From Paramacrobiotus metropolitanus (taxonomy: Eukaryota > Tardigrada > Eutardigrada > Parachela > Macrobiotidae), in contig NW_026570239.1 in the NCBI RefSeq assembly GCF_019649055.1, positions 868,001-932,000 of the forward strand: 64,000 bases of DNA, given 5' to 3'. Below the pieces are notes generated by a model. That model worked only from the letters and a program-made list of their open reading frames with translations, was not told the DNA's origin and did not search any database. A program made the position numbers and the translations under genes. Positions within the stretch are counted from its first letter, which is position 1. Each line of letters opens with the position of its first letter. Positions 32,881 through 44,835 of this stretch are shown one piece after another.

Positions 32881-35221
32881 TTTCTTGCTCAACGGAGATG
32901 TTGGAAATATTCCCCGGTCCCGTTATATACCAGTGGAACGCTGTGGATGTTCCGGACTCCGACGGACTACTGCAGTACGGGAAGGCAGTCGACGCCCCGG
33001 AAGACGGGCACGTGGTGGACTTTGACTGTCCGGGCCAACGCTCCCAGTTAGTGAAGCCCGGTACAGCACGGGCATGCCGCAGTTCTCCAAGAAAGCTTAG
33101 GGCCTTTTTTACCTCAAACGATGGCATTTGCGAGGATAAACGAAATCTCCAGACACCGCTGCAAGTTCTGGCGCGGACCGCTGCCGACCGCCAATGGACC
33201 TGGTATTCCGCAATAGGTCTCCTGCGGCGACTAATGTGGAGCCGCTGTATATTTATTCGCATTCTGATTGGCCACAAGACCTTCGACAAAGCCGTTAGCA
33301 CCAAAGTAGTTCGGCTCGAGCATTGTCAACGAAGTGTCTGGGATGACGATGGTCCTGTACGCTTCTGGGTGCGATCATGTTAACTGCCGTTCTTGTACTA
33401 CGCGGGAGGCACCACTGAGCCGGCTATCTGGTCTTTGTGGACCAAGGAGCTTATGTTCCATAGAACGTACCCTCTGCGTGTGGAAAATGGACAACTCTTG
33501 TATTTGACGAGTGACAGCGAGGCGGATGGCTCAACCTTAACCGCTCACTTGGTAAATCCCTTAACTGTTCTTCTTTATCTCTCAGCAATTTTGAAATTGG
33601 AAATAATTATAGCACAACTAAAAAAATGCGCATTGGCATGCACTGGTAGACTGGAGCGCTGCTAAAACGTATTTGGCAAAAATTGCGTTAATATCTACTG
33701 TCACTTCCGTAACGAACTTCCGTAACCGTAACGGGCCAGACACATTGTTGTATTTGTGCTGAATTTAGATTTTAGAGGACTTCCGCTAGGCTCCGGTCGA
33801 TACAGTAACTAAACTACGTAGGTGAAAAACTTTATTTATAACTGAAAGGGAAATCTTTTTAGTATAATATTTACTTAAATTTCACCATCAGTCAAGGCAG
33901 TTTCGTTACTTCTAAAATAAATTTAAATTTACTTCAGATAATTTATATTTAAATAACTTTTACCGCAAATAACTAAGTTGAGCCAGTTACTACTTTTTAA
34001 ATAATTTCATTCTTAAATAAAATTGTAATCAACTTAAGTTAATTTACATTTAAAAAACTTTTGCCGTAAGGTTACTTTATTAATTTTTAATATAGTTATT
34101 TGTGTGTTTAGTTATATGCAATGCATCGCATGCATACTTTAGGAGCACTGGGCATCAAAAGATGAGCATTTAAAAAAGGGTGGACTTTATTCGACGGGTG
34201 TTTGGAATCCCTTCCAGAGAAAGCGCTAGTTTGTTCTCTCCCACCAGAAATACTCTGTATTACAGATCTATCAGCCTTATCCCTGCATATCCTTGACTGC
34301 GTCTTCACCGCACTTGGCACGATCGAATATGCAAGAATGCGCCGAGTTTCCCTATTGTTGAACGCGTTGATCAGTTGGTCGGAGGATTCTACCACCATAT
34401 GGGTGACCTTTGAAAACTCTCAGAACCCCGCCCTTGCAATCGGGTCAAGGATAGTACAGCGTATGAGTGCACCACCCCGGCGCGTTATCGTTGCTTGTGC
34501 CACACAGGAACCCAGCGACTCTGTTTCCACTTTACCCGATTGTCTGTTGCTCCTGGCGGCGGCGCACGCCCAGCTCCCGCTACGGCCGAAGAAGAAGCTG
34601 CAGATATACTGGAGCCAATGTCGGTGACTCGGTGGAATCTGGGAGGCCCTGAGACGCTCCACAAAGAAGTGCTGAGAATGGCCGATGTGCTCCGGCAGTG
34701 TGCCGCCGCTGCGACGAGCGTTGTATTGCGAAACTGCCGGTTGGTTGGACTGCGTCGACATGTCGGCCAACAGATGGTCGTCTACGACAAGATCGGGCTG
34801 AACGAGGATTGCGCGCGGATGGTGACGGTTTTGTATGCGCTCATAGAAAGGCAACTGCAGCCCCGGGAGGACTGTCTGCCGGCTGCGGCAAAATGGATTA
34901 CTGAATGCGCCGACGCTGGTATTAACTTATCAAGTTTCGTCGCTACTCGTGTTGATAAGGTAAAAATAGTGAAAAGGCCAAAAAATAACTTCAGATTATT
35001 GTATTCCGTATCCGTCGGACCATTCGACTACAGATAGCGAGTCCAAAATTTATTCGGGAAGCGGGCGTTCAGTTGGCATATTACAATCAAACTCTTCTAC
35101 TTAGGTTTTGTTGGTGTACGAGAAAGACCGGACCGATTCTCCGCATCATGCAAAATGTCAATGGACGCCGCAAGAGCTGCGCTGTCTCGACCCGCAATCG
35201 TTGAGCACCATCACATTGTGA
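32880..35221 (+). pseudogene. YQWNAVDV/F-box-like family member, plus strand, degenerate
   Basis: All four family exons are traceable in order. Exon A 32898-33551 has VIYQWNAVDVPDSDGLL, QVLARTAADRQWTWY and EPAIWSLW, ending at a conserved phase-0 donor CACTTG|GTAAAT. It carries an in-frame TAA at 33381-33383, in the position where relatives read CAL. The F-box-like part at about 34202-34627 retains SLPPEIL but lacks the usual N-terminal piece and has diverged strongly. The third exon (frame of 34618-35000) keeps VLRNCRLVGL and LYALIERQL. The fourth starts after TACTTAG at about 35105 and keeps WTPQELRCLDPQSLSTITL before a stop at 35219-35221. It is the only member on the plus strand, head-to-head in orientation with none and tail-to-tail with the intact copy. 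Confidence 0.75.
33780..34110 (+). repeat. AT-rich diverged direct repeat inside the pseudogene intron
   Basis: Two related blocks (about 33890-33980 and 33990-34080) share TTTACxT..AATTTA.ATTTAAA.AACTTTT.CCG. They lie between the first and second exons of the degenerate family copy. Confidence 0.4.
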
Positions 35222-35224
35222 GCG

Positions 35225-36170
35225 CTGGCCCGGCAAATGGAATGGTTCAAGCAGGGTGCCGATGCCTGCGAGAACAGGATCGGGATCAAGTGCAAAGAAC
35301 CGCCGTGATCCGTCGGCATGATCCGTTCATCCGTAGTGATTTATGAGAGAAAATCCTTGCTTTTATGAGAGAAAATCCTTGCTTTTCCCGTTTTTGGCAG
35401 GGCAGTGGCACTTGCCACTGCCATCGGCTTTGGCAACTGCTACAAAATCATTAAAAGATCCTTTTTCTTTAAATAATAAGAAAGTGCACCGCTATCGGCA
35501 GGCACTAAGAGACCAAAGCGAAACCCGCAACTAAAATTCAAATCAGTAACTGCATTTACCGTGTACGATAATTATGTTGCCTAATCACGCCAGATTGTAC
35601 ATAATACTACCAAGTTCCATTTGCGTACTCTTATAGACCACCGTACATTGTGGGCACTTCTTTTCGATTCTGCTTATCATTTAAGGCACGTTTTCTTAAT
35701 GCAAGGTCAAGCAAAAGTAACAGTAAAATCAGAAGCGCAGTTTCATTTCCTTTCTGTGAACGATTGGAAAATATTATTTTTCAAACATAAAACTGGGGTT
35801 TGGAATGTCTGCTAGTTAAGAGCGCATTATAAGCACAGCTGCCCCAGCAATAAACTGGTTATCTCGGGCATTCCAACCAATTCTCGGTTTTCTTCATAAT
35901 CGCCTTAATCATCGTGAATTTTTTATCATTTGCGCCCACTAGTTGTTCTCTGTCGCAGCTGTGGAGGCCTGATAAAGCCCTGCAGTTTCATATAATATGA
36001 ATATCATGGTTGCAGAGAAAACATCGGCCTGTGCCATTCAGATTAAACAACTGTAAGTTTATAAAGATGGCTACATGACTTTTTAAGAATACTCCCGCTG
36101 ATGAGTCATGCAGTTAATTATCATTCCAAGTTCAATAAAACGCCAGTAGAACTAGCTCAGCCGAACATAT
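35225..36170. other. Intergenic between the two tail-to-tail family copies
   Basis: No gene recognised. ATTTATGAGAGAAAATCCTTGC is repeated twice in tandem at about 35338-35385. Confidence 0.4.
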
Positions 36171-36177
36171 CGGAGAT

Positions 36178-39027
36178 TCAAACGGTATTTTGTGCGTGAG
36201 CTTGTTGCTGATCCCGCTGTGCGCGCGACAACATGGCGAAATTCAATACCCACAAGGTCAGAGGGGACAGTGTCGTCAGATCCAGTCGGCGCAGATCGTC
36301 CCCACTCCAGCAATGCTTCCACTGGTAGCGGTTTGTCAGACGAGGGTCCCCGCACTGATATTGCGTCAAAATCTGGATAAGGTATTCAAAAAACACGAAA
36401 TAAAAGCGACTAATTTATGAGCAATCTTACTATTCTAATGGTGGCGCAGCTTTCCGATGCTTCGTTAGCCCACGCTTCCTGCGCCACCCACCGCGCTATC
36501 TCGCCGACATCCAGCGGAATCCACTGATCCATCCACAATAGATGCCGCTCCAGCAGCGCATACAGCCCCGTCTCCATCTGCAACACCGTATTGCGGATGA
36601 CGGTGAATTCACTGGGAATAGTGATGACGTTCTCTTGGCGGCCAATACCGCAGAAGCGGCAGTTGCGCCATACGATCCATTCCACGGATGATGCCGCATC
36701 GGCACACTCCTTAGCCAGCAGCTGCACCTCCGCCGAGAGAAGATTCTGGCTGAAATCCCAGCGGCACCGGTTGAATGTCACCTGTCGAATAACCGGTCGC
36801 TTGAATATTTATTACTTCTTTAAGATAAATGGTAAGCCAAATAATTCGACGAAAAAATTCGTGCCGGCTTGCGCTGTGAGAAGTGAGGGTAATCTTCAGA
36901 CAGCGAAAAATACTACCCTAGTAATAATTATTGTAATATGAGTACGCATTTTTTCCCACACCACATTTTCCCGTTACCACAATTTTCCCTTTTACCATAT
37001 ATCTATCGCAGGCTTTGCATTGCGCGAAGGAATGTTTTCGCGGATATACGCGAAACTGCAATAAGAAACTCTCTCTCTCTGTATAAAGCTTCACCTTCAA
37101 CTTTTTCTTGCGGTTACCGCGCTGCTTATAAATGGCGCTGACCAAGCGCAAGCAGTCGCTGATTCCCTGGAGCTGCCAGTTCTGGAAGGCGTTGGTTATG
37201 ACGACCGTCTCCGTGGCAGCGGTTAAACACTGGACGATGCACATACCCACGGAGTACAGATAGGTTGCATTGCCGGCGGCGTCAAAGTTGAGCGCCAGGC
37301 GGCGGCTGGTGTCATCCTGCTTCATAACCGCATCCCACAGGGGGCTGACACGGCGGTAGAACCAACGTTCATTTGTCCCGCACCAGGACAGGATCCCACG
37401 CAAGATTTCCGGTGGAAGTTTGGCGGCTATTTGACAGGATACCTGTTCCGGTGCATTCCGCAAAAGAAAACAAACGTCGGGTTGGATTTTGGACGGTATC
37501 CAGTGCCCATTGGCGTAAGTCCAGTCGGTCTGCATGCGCCATGCCATTTCCGCTTTGGCCTTTTCATTCAGCTGCTCCTGTTTAAGCGCAATCACAATAA
37601 TTGTCACAAATTCACATAAAAGGTTGCTGTGCCAAGTTCAGGCAGTTGCGTAAAATAAATTACAAAATATTCCCGTTCGCGATTTAATTATTAGTTTTCA
37701 CTTTTCCAGTACCAGTTTCTCTTGCCAATCCAACAATGTCAAAACTGTAATCGCTGGACATGGGAGATCATAAGGGACAGGCAGATCATAAGGGGCGATA
37801 CCACCCTACCGCGCTAATCACCACCACCCCAGACGGTCCTTTTCGTCCCCAGATAGGGGACGAAAAGGTAGGGAAGGAGCTTTGGAAAACATGCTAACAT
37901 CTCATAATGGTTTTCAAGGTCCTCCGATTTTTAAATTTCGGTCGAAGGAATAAGATTGTTTCTTGCTAGGCTTTGTGATTTTTGTACAAAAAATTTGATT
38001 CTCTCTGTACATCCGCTTTTTGCATAGAAATAAAATTACCAAAGTTTGCACAGTACCAGAAATGCAGTCTGTATCATGCTAAAATTAAGCAGAAATAAAA
38101 GACTTCATTGGTAGAAACAAAAGAATTTTTGTAACTGCCAGAACTTGTCGTATCAAGGCTGTACATGGCCGGATATTGTTATATAAGTTTCAATTTTTTC
38201 AAAAACGACTTGTGCGGATAAATACTATTTTGAAATTGATTTGATTCACAATTCTTACGGTTATACCAAACGCTATTGCTTCAAACTTTGTTTAAAAACC
38301 ATACCAAATCATCGTCCGATAGCGGTGATAGTATGGCGGGCTTACTCCGATCCTGGAGATACAGCAGGCTTTCGTTCAACACGCACATGGGTAGCGCCGT
38401 GCAGGCCGGCACCGACATCAACCCTTCCACCCACAAACTCCACAACGCTGGCTCCAACGGTCCCCCTGTGCGATACTCCCACGGCAGGGCACACGCCCTT
38501 ACCACGTACTCCTCCTCCTTAACAGGCCGAAACTCCCCTTTACGACGCACCAAACGGACCGCGTGCGCGCTGGCAAACTTAATCACAGAGCTCTCACCCA
38601 GCTGGATTCGGATATATGCGTATTCATTCCACAACACCCGGCGTACTAGGAAAACCGCCGGGTGCCACGTCCACGGGCGATCGGCGGCCGTCCGCACCAG
38701 CACTTCAAATTCTGGCGGGATCGCAGGATTGGTCAGGGCCCCTTTGTACTCTGTGTCCCAGTCATTCAAAGGAGCAAATTTTAATTGCCGAGAACTGAGA
38801 CAGTGCAGCGCGTTGCTGTATTCGACAAACTGCGAGCGGCGGCCGGGGACGCCGAAATCAACGAGCAGTCCGCCGTGGACGGTGTTGATCACCATACCGC
38901 GCTCGTATAGTCCGCCGACATTCTTCAAATCCACTGCGTTCCATTGGTAAACGTTAGCGTCGGGGAAAATCTCACAGCAACGTGAAAAGTCAGAAAAAAC
39001 AGATGATGTGATACCGTTGCCGTTCAT
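36178..39027 (-). CDS. Intact YQWNAVDV module + F-box-like + LRR-like protein (four exons)
   Basis: Exons 39027-38305, 37577-37095, 36781-36431 and 36372-36178, all joined in phase 0 by GT-AG introns (donors GTATGG, GTGAAG, GTAAGA), give a 583-aa protein without a break. Residues about 1-241: YQWNAVDL, VDFGVPGRRSQFVEY, DRPWTWHPAVFLVRR, EPALWSLW; the repeated W-x-PA-V and VDFG patterns hint at a Tudor/Agenet-like fold, by eye only. Residues about 242-402: KLPPEILRGIL...FYRRVSPLWDAVM, an F-box-like motif expected to bind Skp1. The rest: IVWRNCRFCGI, LYALLERHL, LRRLDLTTLSPLTL, LRR-like strands that could bind a target. A role as SCF ubiquitin-ligase adaptor is inferred, not shown. It is the only fully intact member seen here and the best reference for the family. 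Confidence 0.82.
37610..38280 (-). other. First intron of the intact family gene
   Basis: Lies between exons 1 and 2 of the gene at 36178-39027 (full intron 37578-38304, 727 bp). It holds AT-rich sequence and a GGGACGAAAAGG / CCTTTTCGTCCCC inverted pair near 37838-37868. No embedded gene seen. Confidence 0.6.
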
Positions 39028-39029
39028 CG

Positions 39030-40420
39030 TGGCTTAAATGCTTTTAACGGTATATGGGATGCGTCATCAAAATACTTTTCTGATGGCAAAACCAGCACCT
39101 AGAATCCTAGATGCCCTAAGACGGGTACAGGAGATCTATGACAACACCACCCTGGCTGCTCACTTATGACTTGAACTGAAAGGCCTGCGCTGTCCGCAGC
39201 ATCAGTTGTGGGTGGAAAAAGACAAAGGAAATCATTCGAGAGGGAGAAGTGGCGCCTTCCTTAGGTCTGTGTTATATGTCTGTCTGTTATGAAGTCTCTT
39301 GAGTCTCACTGTTCTGTTAGCCAGAAAATGTATGAATTGGGCGCTTCTATGCTGCTGCACATATATGACTTGGCAGATGCTATGTTACAGTCTAAAAATA
39401 AGCTGCTTAAATGAATTACCGTACTCAGTACGGTAATTTATTTAAGCAGCTTATTTTTGTACTGCAAAGAATGTTTTGCCTGCTCACCTTATTAATACTC
39501 GTAGATTGCTGAATGCTGAGCATGCACCTTGAGCCGTTTTCGAAACACTAAGCCGAATAAAGCGATGACAATGTACATCAGCATTATTTGTACTTGTGGT
39601 ATCGCGCTTAAACACAACACATCACTATGTAAAAGGGGGACTGGATTTTATTGCCAAAACATCCAGGGTGAGGTAACACGCCGAGCCGGAACACCCACAA
39701 AAACCAAACAAACAACAAAAAAAAATTTTTGCGAACTGCAAATGACAGCAATGCGAAAGGGAATGACAGAGTACGCCGGCCTTTTATACTCAACGCTTAT
39801 ACTGGCTAAGCAAACCACACGACAGACCAAGCAGACCAAAGGCGGATCTTGTACGTCCAAATAATATACAGATTTCCTTACCAAAATCTTACACGTTCTT
39901 ATTCATTCAATACTTCTGCATCCAGCAAGCTTCTTGCAGAGTGATTCCGATTATGATGATACAACGTCAATATCAACGATACAACGATACAATATACAAC
40001 GATACAATATACAACGATACAACGATACGATATGCCATATCATATTGCATGTAGTAAGTACCCAGGACTGCACAATATGCCGCATACGTATCTACATGTA
40101 TAACTTAAGCAATACATATTATCGGCAATGCCCAAGCGGTGGAATTTCCAAAAGGCGCTTAAATTTTGAACTGCAGCACAAAAAAGGGAAAAAGATAGTT
40201 GAATTCATGATTATTGTTGCACGTATTTGGGTACTAAGAATGTTATAAAATTTGCAGATATATTAATTAAAAGACAAAAGTATTTTGTTCACTTCACTAC
40301 ACACTACACAGTACACACTATACACATTCTTCTGTTGGACATTTGGTTGCGTCCTCTTGTGGTAAAATGCGCTCCCCTATCCGGCCGGCTCAACAGTCCA
40401 TCGCGTACGCGTGTCAAACA
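39030..40420. other. Intergenic between family copies, with long hairpin and microsatellite
   Basis: No gene recognised. It contains the long hairpin at 39388-39464 and, at about 39965-40032, a tandem ACAACGATACAATAT-type microsatellite. Short frames at 39529-39864 have biased Lys/Thr composition and no motif. Confidence 0.45.
39388..39464. repeat. Long near-perfect hairpin
   Basis: The arm 39388-39425 (CAGTCTAAAAATAAGCTGCT...) pairs with 39427-39464 with about three mismatches over 38 bp and a single-base loop (39426). Such an arm length and tiny loop are unlike a typical microRNA precursor, so a palindromic element scar is more likely. Confidence 0.85.
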
Positions 40421-41590
40421 ACAACGATCATACAAAATGATCAGCGAGAGTCCACTGTACTGGCGACCGTATGGTGAAGCCAAGCATGAGCACCCACAAC
40501 GTCAATGTGGACAAGGTCATCAGATCTAAGCGACACAGTTCCTCTCCCGTCCAGCTGGACTTTCCACGATAGCGGTTTGTCCGCCGTGGATCTGCGCACT
40601 GGTTGGTCAGCAAGATCTGGAAGAATATTTAACATCAGAAGCAATGATTTTCAGATCCGCATACTAGCGGTATTTTTAAAAAAATGACGCCACCCACCCG
40701 TCGAATATTGCCGCAATTGACTTGCGTTTCGTTCACAATCCATCGCATCAACCCGAATGCATCCAGCGGGAGCCAATGCTCTTCCCATCGCAAACTCCGT
40801 TCCAGCAGTGCATACAACTCCGTCTGCATCTCCAGAAGCATGCCGGAGAGGGCGGTGACGTCGCGCAGCACAATGAATTCCGTATGCTCGGCGCCGATAC
40901 CGCGAAAGCGGCAGTTGCGCCAGACAATGCGTTCCACGACGGCGGCTGCTCCGATACACGCCGTAGCCAGCAGCTGCACCTCCGCAGGGAGACGGTGATT
41001 ACCCAAGTCCCAGCGACAGCGGCTTACAACCACCTGCCACAAAATGTGGAGAATTAAAGGTGGCGAGCATTTTAAATCGCAGCGCATTTACCTGCAATTT
41101 GTTCCGACGGTTGCCGCGCTGCTCGTGCACAGCACTGATAAGACGTAGGCAGTCGCTAAGTTCTTGCAATGAACAACGCTGGCTGGCGTTGTTAATGACA
41201 ACCATCTCCGTGGTGACGGTAAGATAATGGATAATGGCCATGCCTACTGAACAAGCGATCGTGCCGGCGTTGTTGAAGGTGAGCATCAGGCGTTTGCTTG
41301 GATGGCCCTTTTGCATGACCGCATCCCACAGCGGGCTGACACGGCGGTAGAACGACCGCTCATTCGTACCGCAACAGAACAAAATCTCCCTCAGAATCTC
41401 CAGTGGTAATTGTGCGGCAGTTTGGCGAGATCGCTGTGCTGATGTAACATTAAAAGTTGATTGGATTATGGGCGGTGTCCACTGGCCGTCGATGAAGGCC
41501 CAACCGGTCAGCGCGCGCGGTGCCATAGAAGCTTCGGACATTTCATTCAGGTGCTCCTATTTAGTTTTTAAAAAATAAATAACACGCGGT

Positions 41591-42937
41591 TGTCATCGGC
41601 AGAAAGGTTTACGGGTTAATGGTTTACGATCAAAGAAGCCACATAAACCTTTCTGCCGAACTGCATAAACCTTTCTGCCGGAGCCGTAAACCTTTCTGCC
41701 TGCGGCACCTTTGAAGCTTGAACTTTCTGCCGGATGCGTAAAACTGTTAATTGGCAGCGTAAACCTTTCTGCTGGGCATTTATTTTCATTTTATGATTCT
41801 ATCAAGCACGTTATTATGTGCATTCAGGCACATCAACCTTCCGGTTAGCCATCAAACATACGCAGTTTTATATTAAGACATTTTTGAAGCAGTGTTTAAG
41901 CTTGGCTGTTTTTAAGGGAAATGCTCCTGCCTCGTTAGAAACAGAATATGCGTCCTTAAAACGCCGGACTACGCTAACAATTTCAGCAGTTTTCTTAAGT
42001 GAAAATATGAACCATTTTAAGACGTGTATGCACTTTTTTAATTAAAGGCTCTCACCAATAGAACCAAGTGATTTTTCATCAAGCGATCAAAGTTTTAATG
42101 CGGCGAGCTACTGCCCGGTTTCCGCCTATAATAGCCATACATCATTTCAATACGTGTGTTAAGGAATGTTCGCCGGGCCAACTTTCAACCCTTCTGTGCA
42201 AATAAACAGAACACTGAAACAGCAACAACGTGAGTACGGAATGCATACGGCATTTCCCTTTCCAGTGAGGCCGCCTTTTTTGTCGTTGCACACCTCTTTA
42301 TGACTGCTTGCGAGCCTTAATGCGCACAATAACGTCTTTGTAACATCACAGAATGGAAACAATGGCCCCTTAGAAAGGTTTACGCAGTTTGACGGAAAGA
42401 TTCGCATCAAAGATGCCGCCGGCAGAAAGGTTTACGGCTCCGAAAGAAAGGTTAATGCTTCAAAGGTGCCGCCTGCAGAGAGGTTTACGGATCCGGTAAA
42501 AAGGTTTCCGCTGTCAATGAAAAAGGTTTACGTATCAATGAAAAAGGTTTACGTGTCAATGAAAAAGGTTTACGTATAAATGAAAAAGGTTTTCTTAGCA
42601 TAAACCTTTCTGCCGCACCATGTGCCGGCATACTGTACTTAACCAACAGACTTAGGCAGTTTCGCTTTGTAGTGGGCGAATTTTTTAGAATGTTTTTTTC
42701 CAATCCAATCTGACTGGTAAAATTTACTACTTTTCAAGAACGATCTAGTTCTGCCACTGGTTGGATACGCACAATGGCTCCGAATGGCCATAGTGGTGTC
42801 GTTGTCTTTTCAATGGATGCCGCCAGCAGTCCGGCAGAAAGGCTTACGCATCCGGCAGAAAGGTTATCCTTCCGGCAGAAAGGTTTACGTGGCGCCTTTA
42901 ATCGTAAACCATTAACCCATAAACCTTTCTGCCGATG
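41591..42937. mobile_element. Fold-back element with CGGCAGAAAGGTTTACG repeats, 9-bp flanking duplication
   Basis: The ends are inverted copies: left CATCGGCAGAAAGGTTTACG with GGTTAATGGTTTACGAT, right ATCGTAAACCATTAACCCAT with CCTTTCTGCCGATG. The 9-mer ACACGCGGT lies directly outside both ends (41582-41590 and 42938-42946). About fourteen copies of the motif CGGCAGAAAGGTTTACG or its complement are scattered within, plus a 20-bp tandem TCAATGAAAAAGGTTTACGT at 42513-42590. A 9-bp duplication suggests Mutator-like transposition. No transposase is visible. It lies in the first intron of family member 2. Confidence 0.8.
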
Positions 42938-43020
42938 ACACGCGGTCACTAAAGAACTATTAAAACAACGTCGAAGCCACGTGCAAGTTCTCACTATGTG
43001 TACGGTTAAATTCTTTATTT

Positions 43021-43704
43021 TTAAGGAAAATGGCTCGGCACATGGTGTCAAAAATGGGACACATACACTAAAACTTTCGCTTTCGCGCACTCCGAATGAC
43101 TTTTTTGCCGTACTTTAAGTATTCTGGAGCTTAATGATTTGTTTAAATTGTTCTGAAAATCGTTTGCGCGCGCAACATCCGGTTGCCGAGATATGGCCTA
43201 CTAAAATGGTCGAAAAGTTTAAATGCATTGTTGTGCACGAAAGTCTGGTTATTACCCGATATTTTTGAAACTTTGCTGCAAAAAACACTTGGCCATAAAG
43301 TCGAAAGTGAACCAATTCCAGGTTCATAGGACTTCCCCATAATTTTAAAATGAATGATAAATTTTTGGAAATTCATTTTAAAATCGGAAAAAAATTCTAT
43401 GGATCTGATATTGGTTCACTTTCGACTTCAAGGCCATGTATCTTATACAGCAAAGTTCAAGAAGATCGGGTGATAACCAGACTTTTGGGACACAACAATG
43501 CATTTAAACTCTTCGCCCATTTTAGTATGCCATATCACGGAAGCCGGATGTTGCGCGCGCAAACGGTTTTAAGCACAATGTAACAAATTATTTTGCTTTG
43601 GAAGGACATCAAGTGTTACAAAAAAGTGATTCGGAGTGCGCGAAAGTGAAAGTTTTAGTGTATGTATCCCATTTGTGACGCCATTACAGGGCCATTTCCC
43701 TTAA
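43021..43704. mobile_element. TTAA-flanked fold-back element, copy 2
   Basis: The left end TTAA-GGAAAATGGC and right end GGGCCATTTCCC-TTAA bound two arms that are reverse complements over about 300 bp (for example ACACATACACTAAAACTTTCGC and its partner near 43645-43670, and GCGCGCAACATCCGG with CCGGATGTTGCGCGC). Layout and motifs agree with 21053-21740 though the sequences are diverged. It sits in the same intron as the element at 41591-42937. Confidence 0.8.
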
Positions 43705-43709
43705 AGCCG

Positions 43710-44835
43710 ATTTTTGCGTTGGATATATGGCGGCAGAAACGAAGCGCCTAATTCATGGTAATCTGATAACGAAACTTGAAGAGGAAGGGGTGGGTGTGGT
43801 CAGGGAGCGGTTCTAAAAACACAGGGGCGTTAAGTAGGGTGGCTCTATAGATCACCGCAGTTTCTACAGGTTTGACCCGGGAACGGCAACATTCGGACCG
43901 GGAATGGTGCGAGATCATATGAAGGTAGCATTCGGGACCATGAATATCAGCATCACACCATTTCCTCCTAACACCGACTGGGTTAATAAAAGTCTCACCC
44001 AGTAGACATATATTTCCTTAAATACATGTACCTTGATTATGGCTTACTACAAAATATCTCTCAAAAGCGCTGAAAAATTATTCGTACTAAAATTAGTTAA
44101 AGTCGAAGTAAGTGCGGAAAACGGCTCTTAGTCATACAGATACAGTAACTCAGATTAGAAACTTCAACATTATTCAGTAAATACTTCATTATTGAAATCT
44201 AAATGTCCGGACACTCAGCCAAAACCTGTGCGGACTCAGAAATGAAAAAGCTCATTCGTACAAACAGCCATACTGTTAAAATTATTTAGAATTCATTATT
44301 GAGTGCCCCGGCACTCACCAGTACAGTACCAAATTCGCATAGACAGAAGCAAATTTATATTGGATGACGAAAGTTTCTTATAAACGTCGAACAGGCGGTC
44401 AGTGGACCGCAAATTTATCCAGACCAGTAAAAAAAAATGTAAAGCGATACCCTTAAAACGTATAAGAAACAGCAAAAAAACTTACGCATACTGCGCCTGC
44501 TATCGAGTTTTGACTGCCGCGGGTATAGATCTTGCTAACGTCGCCGGACACCAATTAGAGATACAATTTAAAAATTTTGCCATATGTCAGATGTATTGGT
44601 ACAGTATATTAATCGTAAGTACAATTATGTATGAAGTACAGTATATTTAAACATACATATCTTATAATTAAGTATATACCTGTTCCTTGTAGTTGTTAGA
44701 ATGCTAACAATTTGCAGAGTACAAGCACAATCATAAGAAATTTTAGGAGTATGGTTTTATTACTACTACAACTATGTACAATCACCTCGCGACAATTTTT
44801 TTTCTGGTTAAATCTGATATAAAGTGCATATGCTG
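43710..44835. other. Remaining part of the large intron of family member 2
   Basis: No gene recognised; an 82-codon frame at 44402-44650 lacks motifs. Confidence 0.45.

Noticed and set aside
39388-39464. MicroRNA precursor
   Set aside because: One-base loop and near-perfect long stem do not fit a normal pre-miRNA, and no small-RNA evidence can be seen.
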